Shown here one piece after another: positions 6,584-13,229 of a stretch of 15,196 nt of DNA. The notes below the pieces were generated by a model. The model did no database searches. It was not told the origin of the DNA and saw only the letters and a list, made by a program, of their open reading frames with translations. Made by a program: the position numbers and the translations under genes. This DNA is from Actinomycetes bacterium (GTDB lineage: Bacteria > Actinomycetota > Acidimicrobiia > Spongiisociales > UBA4744): positions 1-15,196 of the forward strand of contig JAHEDM010000012.1 in the NCBI GenBank assembly GCA_024641205.1. Reading direction: 5' to 3'. Position 1 is the stretch's first letter, and each line of letters begins with the position of its first letter.

Positions 6584-7420
6584 TTAACGGACCACCGGAG
6601 CGAGGTGCTCGGCATACTTGCCGAGGAGAGCCGGGTCGTGCGGGGCAGGAAAGTGGGCGATGATGTGCTGAGCGCCTGCTTCCCGGTAGGCCGCAGTGCG
6701 GAGCGCGAACGCCTCCGGTTCGATATCTGCCTCCGCCTTGACGGAAATTTCGATATCGGCGGGATCACGGCCGATTTCCGCGCAATGGGCATGGAGCACT
6801 TCGATCTTGTGTCGCAATTCGGCGGGTTCTCCGTTGGGGAAGTTCCACCGATCTGCCCAGCGCGCCGCGATGCGAAGCGTGCGTTTCTCGCCCTTGCCGC
6901 CGATGACCAGCGGCGGGCGGGGTTTTTGGGTTGGCTTCGGCTCGCACATGGCATCGGTGAGCCGATAGTGGCGACCCGCGAATGTGGTCCTGTCTTGAGT
7001 GAGGAGCCGATCGATGATCTCGCAGGATTCCTCAAGTCGATCGAATCGTTCCGGCCAGCGGGGGAGAGGGATGCCGTAGGCGAAGTGCTCCTCTTCGCTC
7101 CATCCAGCTCCCAGGCCTATCTCCAGTCGGCCCCCGGAAGCGATGTCGAGCGTGGCGGCCATGTTGGCCAGCACGGCCGGGTGCCGGTGGGTGTTGCCGG
7201 TGACCAGCACACCCAACCGGAGCCGGCTCGTCGCGGCTGCTAGATAAGACAACATGGTCCAACCCTCGAAACACGGGCCGGTGGGATCACTGAAAATCGG
7301 ATAGAAATGGTCGAACGTCCAGCCGGCCGAATAGAGGTCGATGCGATCAGCCTCGAGCCAGAAGTCCCGCATCGGCTCCCACTCGGTGTGTTGAGGACGG
7401 GTTTTGAATGAAACTCTCAT
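6584..7420 (-). CDS. LLM class F420-dependent oxidoreductase, Rv1855c/TIGR03560-like (copy 2)
   Basis: This 278-residue enzyme starts at the ATG at 7420. That start codon overlaps the stop of the upstream MFS gene by four bases (ATGA), which decides the start over longer in-frame extensions. Signatures are FDHFYPI, HRHPAVLANMAATLD, GRLEIGLGAGW, the ERFDRLEE helix, FAGRHYRL, CEPKPTQKPRPPLVIGG and EKRTLRIAARWADRWN. They match the Rv1855c-type F420-dependent oxidoreductases even more closely than copy 1. Translational coupling to a transporter suggests the two act on the same compound, or on an importer and its substrate. The F420 cofactor and the substrate are inferred, not proven. The final 60 residues are more variable. 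Confidence 0.9.
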   Translation of the reverse strand: MRVSFKTRPQHTEWEPMRDFWLEADRIDLYSAGWTFDHFYPIFSDPTGPCFEGWTMLSYLAAATSRLRLGVLVTGNTHRHPAVLANMAATLDIASGGRLEIGLGAGWSEEEHFAYGIPLPRWPERFDRLEESCEIIDRLLTQDRTTFAGRHYRLTDAMCEPKPTQKPRPPLVIGGKGEKRTLRIAARWADRWNFPNGEPAELRHKIEVLHAHCAEIGRDPADIEISVKAEADIEPEAFALRTAAYREAGAQHIIAHFPAPHDPALLGKYAEHLAPVVR

Positions 7421-8622
7421 CGATCTCCTCCACCAACGGTTGTGCCCCGGTTCCTCACGAAAAGCACCAAGGCCGCGGCAAAGACCAGGGATCCGGTGGT
7501 TGCCCACCAGGCAGCCCCATAGGAGGCGTTGTCTGCCAGCCACCCGAAGGCGGCTGGTCCCAGTGCCGATCCGACGAGTTTGCCGACCTGAGTTATTCCC
7601 GTGGCGGCGGCCGGGGCGCTTGGGTTGCGTTTGACCACGGCGAAAGTGAACAGCCCGGACCAGCCCCAACCGGCCGCGAAGGCAATGAGCCCTCCCAGAA
7701 ACAAACCGGGTGTATCCCCCAGGTTCAACACGATTACCCCGGCGGCTCCGACTGCCAGCATGGAGGCAACGGCGAATAGGTCTGCATCCCTCTTTTTGTC
7801 GATCATCCAGCCTGCAATGATGCGAGCGACGATTCCGATAACGCTTCCCGCGGCCAGCACCAAACCTGCGGCGCCCTCCGCGATTCCGATGTCGACCGCG
7901 TAGCTGACAATGAAGGAGGCCAGCGCATCTATTCCTCCGATCCCAAGTCCCACGGCAATGGAGAGAATGATGAGCAGTCGCATCTCAGTCGCCGGACGGT
8001 GGGGCCTGGATTGCCCCGATGCCGGGGCCGGACTGATGACATAAGGGGCTTCTCGTCTCGGTACGGCGAGTGCAGCACTCAGTGCCAGCAGTGCACCACC
8101 AAAAAAGGCCCATCGCCATCCGACCGTCAGGGCGACTACCGGTACCGCAAGGCCGCCGAGCAGGGTGGACGTAGGAACAGCGGCGTGCTTGAGCCCGTAG
8201 AAGAGGCCGTGCCGGTCGAGGGGTACGCACCTGGCCACGGCCAGGTTGGCAGCCGGGTGGGCCATCGCCACAGCGACGCCCGCCACCAAGAATATGGCGG
8301 TGAGGCTGGCGGCCGATTGCGCGAGCCATCCCACCGCGATCAACGACAATGCGGCGAGGAACGCGGCAAAACGCAGGCTCTTAGCCCATCCCCAGCGCTC
8401 GACCAACGCCCCCATCGGCGCGGAAGCCAGCGCGGCGGATCCGAAGAAGACACCGAGCGAGATGCCAAGCGTCGTGAGGGACAAGCCGATGTCCTCACGA
8501 ATCTGCACGGCCAATCCGGCCGTCATGAACCCGGGCAGAATGGCGACGGTATCCGTGGCGAGCGCCAAAACCACCGGCCGCCATCCGATCGCAGCTTTCG
8601 GGGTCACGGTGGGCCCGGCCAT
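7417..8622 (-). CDS. MFS transporter, 12-helix permease
   Basis: This 401-residue, strongly hydrophobic protein has the two six-helix halves of the major facilitator superfamily. The loop 2-3 motif A appears as GALVERWGWAKSLRF near 71-85, and a weaker counterpart is AGWMIDKKRD after the central loop. A hydrophilic Pro/Arg-rich linker near 190-212 separates the halves. The ATG at 8622 has AGGGA 8 bases upstream, and in-frame stops prevent a useful extension. It follows the MBL gene by 71 bases and overlaps the LLM gene by four. No family-specific substrate motif was recognised. By context it may import the carbohydrate handled by this cluster or export a product. Confidence 0.87.
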   Translation of the reverse strand: MAGPTVTPKAAIGWRPVVLALATDTVAILPGFMTAGLAVQIREDIGLSLTTLGISLGVFFGSAALASAPMGALVERWGWAKSLRFAAFLAALSLIAVGWLAQSAASLTAIFLVAGVAVAMAHPAANLAVARCVPLDRHGLFYGLKHAAVPTSTLLGGLAVPVVALTVGWRWAFFGGALLALSAALAVPRREAPYVISPAPASGQSRPHRPATEMRLLIILSIAVGLGIGGIDALASFIVSYAVDIGIAEGAAGLVLAAGSVIGIVARIIAGWMIDKKRDADLFAVASMLAVGAAGVIVLNLGDTPGLFLGGLIAFAAGWGWSGLFTFAVVKRNPSAPAAATGITQVGKLVGSALGPAAFGWLADNASYGAAWWATTGSLVFAAALVLFVRNRGTTVGGGDR

Positions 8623-8693
8623 GTCGGATTCCCTATCAGTTCATGCTCGGTGGGTCCAGGCGGGGGAAAGCCTCTCGCGCAGGACCGGCGAAG

Positions 8694-9545
8694 TCACGCG
8701 GTGAGTTTGTCGTAGAGCGATCCGGCGTTGTACTCGTTGATGTAGTCCATCATGTATTCCTGGCCGATGTCGACCGGGAAGCGGTCCTTGAAGTGGACTC
8801 GCTCGACGGTTTCTTCCCGGGACCATCCTTTGGCTACTGCCACCGCCACCGCCGTCTTCCACTCCATCAGCATCGACCGCTGGTCGTCCAGTGCGGCTTT
8901 GGTGGTGACCGGCCCATGACCGGGTATCAGGTGGTCGACGTCGAGCGTCCGGATGGTCTCGAGGGCTGCCAGCCACTGGTCGACGTTGGACGTCATCAAC
9001 CAGGTCTGACACCGGTTGAAGATCGTGTCACCCGTGAAGACGGCTCGCTCTTCTGGGACGTGGACGGCTACCTGTCCCGGGGTGTGGCCCGGAGTATGAA
9101 TGAGCTCGAAAGTGTGCCCACCCACCCGGAGCGTCACATTGCCGGTGAAGACGATCTGGCCCTTGTTGGGGTCCGAGTAGTACACGTCCCGATCGGGGAA
9201 GATGGCAGCCCCCTCCGGGTCGTCGGTCGGTAAGGCTTCGGCTGCATAGGCGAAGGGATCCAACTCCGGTCCAACCACCATGAAGTTGTCGTAGACCCCC
9301 TGGTGGTGCACAACCGTGCCGGCGCCCTTGAAGTAGTAGTTCCCGAAGATATGGTCGACGTGGTGTTCGGTGTTGATGAGATAACGGATCGGGCCGTGTG
9401 ACTCGGCTTCTTCCCGCATGGCTACGGCTTTGGTGGGTAGTTGGGGAGTGTCGATCACCACGACCCCATCCGAGGTGACCACGTAGCTGGGGTTGCAGCC
9501 GCGCACTTTGGTTTCCGTGAAGATGTTTTTGGTGACATTCTCCAT
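8694..9545 (-). CDS. Metallo-beta-lactamase-fold hydrolase with Glu replacing the first zinc His
   Basis: This 283-residue protein starts at an ATG with AGGAGG 6 bases upstream. The MBL motifs are TEHHVDH (60-65: E60, H62, D64, H65), HTPGHTPGQ (H154), FTGDTIFN (D173) and IPGHGPV (H210). Canonical enzymes have His at the position of E60. All other ligands are present, so a binuclear site with an altered ligand is likely. An extra C-terminal region (about 220-283) carries a helix and a VHFKDRFP segment. The fold serves lactonases, thioesterases, phosphodiesterases and others. Here it lies 16 bases after an SDR gene, so lactone or thioester hydrolysis after oxidation is a reasonable guess. No signal peptide is visible, which argues against a secreted beta-lactamase. 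Confidence 0.87.
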   Translation of the reverse strand: MENVTKNIFTETKVRGCNPSYVVTSDGVVVIDTPQLPTKAVAMREEAESHGPIRYLINTEHHVDHIFGNYYFKGAGTVVHHQGVYDNFMVVGPELDPFAYAAEALPTDDPEGAAIFPDRDVYYSDPNKGQIVFTGNVTLRVGGHTFELIHTPGHTPGQVAVHVPEERAVFTGDTIFNRCQTWLMTSNVDQWLAALETIRTLDVDHLIPGHGPVTTKAALDDQRSMLMEWKTAVAVAVAKGWSREETVERVHFKDRFPVDIGQEYMMDYINEYNAGSLYDKLTA

Positions 9546-9561
9546 GCATGGCCTCCTGGGG

Positions 9562-10344
9562 CTACTGGGTGGCGGTCAGTCCGCCGTCGATCGTGAGGAT
9601 CTGTCCGGTGACGAAAGACGATGCCTCCGAGCAGAACAGCAAGACCGGACCGAGAAGATCCGTGGTCTCACCCACCCTGCCAAGAGGAATCCGGCTCACC
9701 ACCGAGGCCTTGAACTCTGGGTCTTCGAGCAGCATGGCGACTTGAGGGGTATCGACAAAGGTGGGCGCAATCGCGTTGACGTTGATGCGGTGCTTGGCCC
9801 ACTCGGTGGCCCACTGCCTGGTCAGCGAATCGATCGCTCCCTTGGCGGCCACGTAGGCGGAGTATCCGGCGTTGATGCCCAGCTGTCCACGTACGGAGGA
9901 GATGTTGACGACCTTCCCGCCCCGACCCCCGGCGATCATGGCTTTCACTGCCGCCTGGGTGGCCAGCAGGGTGGTCCGCAGATTCAATTCGAGTATCCAG
10001 TCCCACTCCGGGATCGGATACTCCTCCGCGTCGAACAACACCTTGCCCGCCCCACCGCCGATAGCGTTAACGATGATGTCGAGACGGCCGAAATGCTCAA
10101 CGGTCTCGGCCGCGGCGCGGTCTGCGTCCTCCTTCTTGGTGAGATCCGCGGCGACGGCCAGCGGATGCGAGCCTGCCACGGCCAGGCGGCTGCAGGTTCG
10201 AGCCAGTCCATCGCCGTCGCGATCGACGATCGCCACCTGGGCGCCGGCTTCGCACAAACCGGCCGCCAGGGTCGACCCGATGCCGCCGCTGCCGCCGGGG
10301 ATCATGGCTACCTTCCCGTCGAGTCTGAACAAGCTTGTCGGCAT
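9562..10344 (-). CDS. Short-chain dehydrogenase/reductase (SDR)
   Basis: This is a 260-residue classical SDR. The start at 10344 is chosen because GGAAAGGA ends 6-7 bases upstream. The nucleotide motif PGGSGGIG lies at 16-23, with Pro where Thr or Ser is usual. D41 after the second strand suggests NAD(H). Catalytic residues seen are N121, a Ser at 149/150 (NISS), Y164 and K168 (YVAAK). The C-terminal IDGGLTATQ is typical. Family members oxidise or reduce sugars, polyols, acyl chains or steroids. It sits 16 bases after the transketolase C subunit and 16 bases before the MBL gene, so it is probably co-transcribed and acts on a sugar or polyol. The exact substrate is not readable. Confidence 0.88.
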   Translation of the reverse strand: MPTSLFRLDGKVAMIPGGSGGIGSTLAAGLCEAGAQVAIVDRDGDGLARTCSRLAVAGSHPLAVAADLTKKEDADRAAAETVEHFGRLDIIVNAIGGGAGKVLFDAEEYPIPEWDWILELNLRTTLLATQAAVKAMIAGGRGGKVVNISSVRGQLGINAGYSAYVAAKGAIDSLTRQWATEWAKHRINVNAIAPTFVDTPQVAMLLEDPEFKASVVSRIPLGRVGETTDLLGPVLLFCSEASSFVTGQILTIDGGLTATQ

Positions 10345-10360
10345 TTCTGGTCCTTTCCGG

Positions 10361-11320
10361 CTAGCCCGGTTGCGTGCCCTGTGAGATGAACTCTCGTATT
10401 GCGTCTGCCGTCTTCTCGGGTGAGATGCCGTACTTCTCGAGGAGTGCATCGTTTGGGCCCGATTCGCCGAACACGTCTTGGAGGCCGTGTCGTTTCATGG
10501 GGAGCGGTGCATGTTCGCCAAGGGTCTCTGCGATCGCCCCGCCCAAGCCGCCGACAATCGTATGCTCCTCGGTCGTCACTACCCGGCCCGTCTTGCGAGC
10601 GGCTTCTACCACGGACTCGATGTCCAGCGGCTTGATGGTCGGGAGGTGCACCAGATGCACACTGATGCCCTCTTCGGCGAGTATCTCGGCCGCGACAAAT
10701 GCCCGCGCCGTTTGGGTGCCGGTCCCGAATACGGTGACGTCTTTCCCTTCGCGGATTGTGACGGCCTTGCCGACTTCGAACCGATAGGAATCGTCGAACA
10801 AGATGGGTGAGTTCGGTCGGGTCAGCCGCACATACACGGGTCCCGGGTAGTCGATGATGGCTTTCAAAGCCTGGCGGGTCTCGACCTCGTCGGCCGGCGC
10901 GACCACCGTCATGTTGGCCATTGCGCGCATGATGGAGATATCGTCGAACATCAGGTGGGTCTTGCCGGTCATCCCGGCCAGCAGCCCGGCATATCCGCCC
11001 ATTAGTTTCACGTTGAGCTTCGGCTGGGCGATCAACACCCGGATTGGATCGTGAGCCCGTGAGACGATGAAGCACGAGAAGGTGCTGACGATTGGTATCA
11101 ACCCCAGGGTTGCCATCCCGGCCGCCATGCCAAGCATGTTCTGCTCGGTGATCCCCATCTGGAAGAAACGGTCGGGATGTTCGTTCTCGAAGATATCCGT
11201 CCTGGTCGAACTACCCGTGTCGCCGTCGAGGACGACAATCCGCGGGTCGGTCCGGGCAAGTTCGGCGATGGTCTCTCCAAAGGCGACTCGCAGCGCCTTG
11301 CCGGGGGCAAGCGTTGTCAT
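10361..11320 (-). CDS. Transketolase, C-terminal subunit (split transketolase)
   Basis: This 319-residue subunit carries the pyrimidine-binding and C-terminal domains of a two-gene transketolase. Seen are MGITEQNMLGMAAGMA, with the ThDP-activating Glu E59, STFSCF..SRAHDPIR near 79-94, and a C-terminal domain with TTEEHTIVGGLGGAIAE near 240-260. Its start codon overlaps the stop of the N-terminal subunit gene by four bases, which implies coupled translation and a heteromeric enzyme. Transketolases move a two-carbon ketol unit between ketose and aldose phosphates. DXP synthase and pyruvate dehydrogenase E1-beta share the domain, but the partner's features favour transketolase. In this operon it could generate or use glyceraldehyde-3-phosphate for the GAPDH/PGK pair. 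Confidence 0.9.
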   Translation of the reverse strand: MTTLAPGKALRVAFGETIAELARTDPRIVVLDGDTGSSTRTDIFENEHPDRFFQMGITEQNMLGMAAGMATLGLIPIVSTFSCFIVSRAHDPIRVLIAQPKLNVKLMGGYAGLLAGMTGKTHLMFDDISIMRAMANMTVVAPADEVETRQALKAIIDYPGPVYVRLTRPNSPILFDDSYRFEVGKAVTIREGKDVTVFGTGTQTARAFVAAEILAEEGISVHLVHLPTIKPLDIESVVEAARKTGRVVTTEEHTIVGGLGGAIAETLGEHAPLPMKRHGLQDVFGESGPNDALLEKYGISPEKTADAIREFISQGTQPG

Positions 11321-12189
11321 GTCGTTCCTCCCTCGGCTGCGCCGAGTTCTTGCATGGCGATGGCGAACTCTTCCTCGGTCGGCACTCTGCTGTGCCAGGT
11401 GTAATCGCCTTCCATGTACGAGACGCCTTTGCCCTTGATCGTGTGAGCGATCAGAACGACGGGGCTTCCCTGCACCGCTTTGGCTTGGTTGATCGTGTCG
11501 AGGAAGGCCTGAACGTCATGGCCATCGACTTCGAAAACTTGCCAGCCGAATGCCTCCCACCGGTCGGCCAGTTGGCTTCCGGTATAGGGAGTGATGCGCT
11601 CTGCGGTGGTCTCGCCTCTCCAACCGAACTGTTGCAGTTTGTTGTGATCAACGATGGCGATCAGGTTGTCGAGCGCATAGCGTGTTGCCACGTGAGCCCC
11701 TTCCCAGACGATTCCCTCGTTGCACTCGCCGTCGCCCAGCATGACATAGGTCATGAAGTCCCGTTGCATGGCTCGCGCCCCAAGAGCGATCCCCAAGGCG
11801 CCCGCGAACCCGAGACCCAATGAGCCGGATGACATGTCAACGCCGGGGGTTACGGTCATGTCGGGGTGTCCCTGCAATCGGGAGTTGATCGAATCGAACG
11901 TCTTCAACTCTTCGATCGGGAAGAAGCCGCGCATGGCGAGCATCGTGTACAGCGCAATGGAGCTGTGGCCCTTGGAGAGCACGAAACGGTCGCGATCGGG
12001 CCAATTGGGTTCTTCCGGTCGAACATTCAGCACCCGGAAGTAGAGGGCGGCAAGCATGTCTGCAGCCGAGTACGGGCCGCCGACGTGACCGCCTTTGGCG
12101 TGAGCCACCGCTTCGAGGATATGAATTCTTGCCCTCCGGGCAATGTCGGCGATCTCGGCTGCGCTGTACTGAGAAAGGGTCTGGGTCAT
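11317..12189 (-). CDS. Transketolase, N-terminal (ThDP-binding) subunit
   Basis: This 290-residue subunit starts at the ATG at 12189, with AGGGAG about 5 bases upstream. A longer frame would run into the cupin gene. The ThDP motif is intact: GDGECNEG at 152-159, followed by DHN at 181-183. Other transketolase residues seen are GGHVGG (H35), SKGHSS (H75) and QGHPD (H108). It corresponds to the first half of a full-length transketolase (about 650 residues). With the next gene it makes a complete enzyme. Split transketolases are usual in archaea and also occur in bacterial sugar-catabolic operons (for example those using apulose phosphate or sulfosugars), so the donor sugar may not be a standard pentose phosphate. 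It lies 25 bases after the cupin gene. Confidence 0.92.
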   Translation of the reverse strand: MTQTLSQYSAAEIADIARRARIHILEAVAHAKGGHVGGPYSAADMLAALYFRVLNVRPEEPNWPDRDRFVLSKGHSSIALYTMLAMRGFFPIEELKTFDSINSRLQGHPDMTVTPGVDMSSGSLGLGFAGALGIALGARAMQRDFMTYVMLGDGECNEGIVWEGAHVATRYALDNLIAIVDHNKLQQFGWRGETTAERITPYTGSQLADRWEAFGWQVFEVDGHDVQAFLDTINQAKAVQGSPVVLIAHTIKGKGVSYMEGDYTWHSRVPTEEEFAIAMQELGAAEGGTT

Positions 12190-12214
12190 GGAGGCTCCCT
12201 TCAGTTCTGCGTCC

Positions 12215-12583
12215 TCATTCGTCATCGTCTTCGTAGGAGCCCGGAACGACCGGGGGAGAGAAGGAAGTGACCATTTCAAGAGGATCGGGGCCATGGGAGA
12301 CGGTTTGATGGTGGAGCCCGACCGGAATGTACACGCATGTACCTGGTTCCAGGACGGCCGTCCCTTCGGGCGTGACCAGTTCCCCCTGTCCTGAGACGAT
12401 GTAGATGACCTCCTCCTGGGTGGGGTGGACGTGACCCTCGGGGGCAGAGCCGGGAGGGAACACCGAGTAGCCGACGGTCAGATTCCGGGCCCCGTTGATC
12501 TCCGGTCCGATGTAGTGGATCCAGTCCCGTCCCGGTAGTTCAAGAACACGCGCTTCTGCCCTGGTTATCGCTCGAAGTTTCAT
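12215..12583 (-). CDS. Single-domain cupin protein
   Basis: This 122-residue protein has its start at 12583, fixed by GGAGG 5 bases upstream. Both cupin motifs are intact: GHVHPTQEEVIYIVSGQG (H51, H53, E58, G65) and GTCVYIPVGLHH (P87, G89, H92), giving a 3-His/1-Glu metal site. The tail is acidic (YEDDDE). Small cupins of this type include sugar isomerases, epimerases, dioxygenases and binding proteins. The sequence does not settle which. As the first gene after a promoter-like gap and directly ahead of the transketolase genes, an isomerase or epimerase role on the pathway sugar is a fair hypothesis. A sensor role is also possible. Confidence 0.85.
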   Translation of the reverse strand: MKLRAITRAEARVLELPGRDWIHYIGPEINGARNLTVGYSVFPPGSAPEGHVHPTQEEVIYIVSGQGELVTPEGTAVLEPGTCVYIPVGLHHQTVSHGPDPLEMVTSFSPPVVPGSYEDDDE

Positions 12584-12613
12584 CCGCGCCTCCAAACAGA
12601 TCGCGACAGACAA

Positions 12614-12660
12614 TCGATTATCGAATATTCACGATAGTAGGGCCCGGCGCGGCTGGTCAA
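12614..12660 (-). promoter_or_regulatory. Candidate promoter with operator-like palindromes ahead of the cupin/transketolase unit
   Basis: On the minus strand TTGACC (12655-12660) and TACTAT (12634-12639) form a -35/-10 pair with a 15-base spacer, somewhat short of the usual 16-18. Just downstream, around the expected start site, lie two AT-rich palindromes in a GC-rich setting: GAATATTC (12623-12630) and TCGATTATCGA (12614-12624). This is the position of a repressor site. The cupin start codon follows about 30 bases later. Confidence 0.45.
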
Positions 12661-12693
12661 GGGAGGGGTGCGCCCTGTTCTGGCGTGAGTTTT

Positions 12694-12708
12694 CTGCGGT
12701 GGCCGCAG
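12694..12708 (-). terminator. Short 6-bp stem-loop after the C_GCAxxG gene
   Basis: CTGCGG and CCGCAG pair exactly around a 3-base loop, 5 bases beyond the stop codon of the minus-strand gene ending at 12714. Read on the minus strand it is followed by AAAA rather than a T-run, so it is not a classical terminator. On the plus strand a T-run (GTTTTT) does follow, but no plus-strand gene is near. It may mark the end of the gap-pgk unit. Confidence 0.3.
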
Positions 12709-12713
12709 GTTTT

Positions 12714-13229
12714 TCACGCAAGTTCGGGGAGTGTGGCCAGGCGTTGCTCCCACGCCCGCTCGTCGGCCAGAGATGCGAGTTTCTTGACGGAGAACTCGAT
12801 CTGACGCATGCAGGTAGTTCGCCAGAGATTGCCGGAGATGAAGGCATCGTGTTCGGACGGGATAGAAATGTCGTACGGAATCAGGTCTCGGCAATTGGCC
12901 GACGAGAACTCCGTCTTGAAATCGGCGATGAGCTGCTGGGTGAGAAGCCGAGCCGCTTTCTTGGCCAATTGGTGGTCGTTGATACGGAGTTCGGCCAGCT
13001 TGCCAAGTGCCAGTGCCGCACCCGATATCGCTCCGCACATACCCCCGGAATAGGCGATGCCTCCGTTGAGTGCCATAGCGGCCGATGAGTCTTCCGGGTT
13101 GGGCAGGCTAAAGATCGATTGCAGCGCGACCAGGGTGCTTTCCGCACAGCCGTAGTAGTTGTCGTCGCGCAGGAACGCAGCCCGGGCAGCTGCAACCGCC
13201 CGACCTGATACGGTGGGATTCTCGTTCAC
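12714..13229 (-). CDS. C_GCAxxG_C_C family putative redox protein
   Basis: This 171-residue protein starts with GTG at 13229, overlapping the pgk stop codon by four bases (GTGA). The four family cysteines are all present: C28 (YYGCAES), C65 in the CGAISG motif (the family's CGAxxG), C113 (NCRDLI) and C140 (RTTCMR). The NGGIAYSGGMCG segment (55-66) is typical. The body is predicted to be mainly helical with no membrane segment. The family is thought to be redox-active or metal-binding, and no precise function is established. Coupling to phosphoglycerate kinase, and proximity to a GAPDH with an active-site cysteine, suggest a part in this carbon module, for example electron or metal handling. 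That is inference. A 130-base gap follows before the cupin gene. Confidence 0.85.
   Translation of the reverse strand: MNENPTVSGRAVAAARAAFLRDDNYYGCAESTLVALQSIFSLPNPEDSSAAMALNGGIAYSGGMCGAISGAALALGKLAELRINDHQLAKKAARLLTQQLIADFKTEFSSANCRDLIPYDISIPSEHDAFISGNLWRTTCMRQIEFSVKKLASLADERAWEQRLATLPELA

Noticed and set aside
7421..7669. Upstream extension of the second LLM enzyme
   Set aside because: The extension lies inside the MFS coding region. The conserved protein starts at the ATG overlapping the MFS stop.
8694..9545. MBL protein as a beta-lactam resistance enzyme
   Set aside because: There is no signal peptide, the first zinc ligand is altered, and the gene sits inside a sugar-catabolic operon. 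A general MBL-fold hydrolase fits better.
12190..12294. Upstream extension of the transketolase N-terminal subunit
   Set aside because: It would overlap the cupin gene, and a good ribosome site precedes the ATG at 12189.
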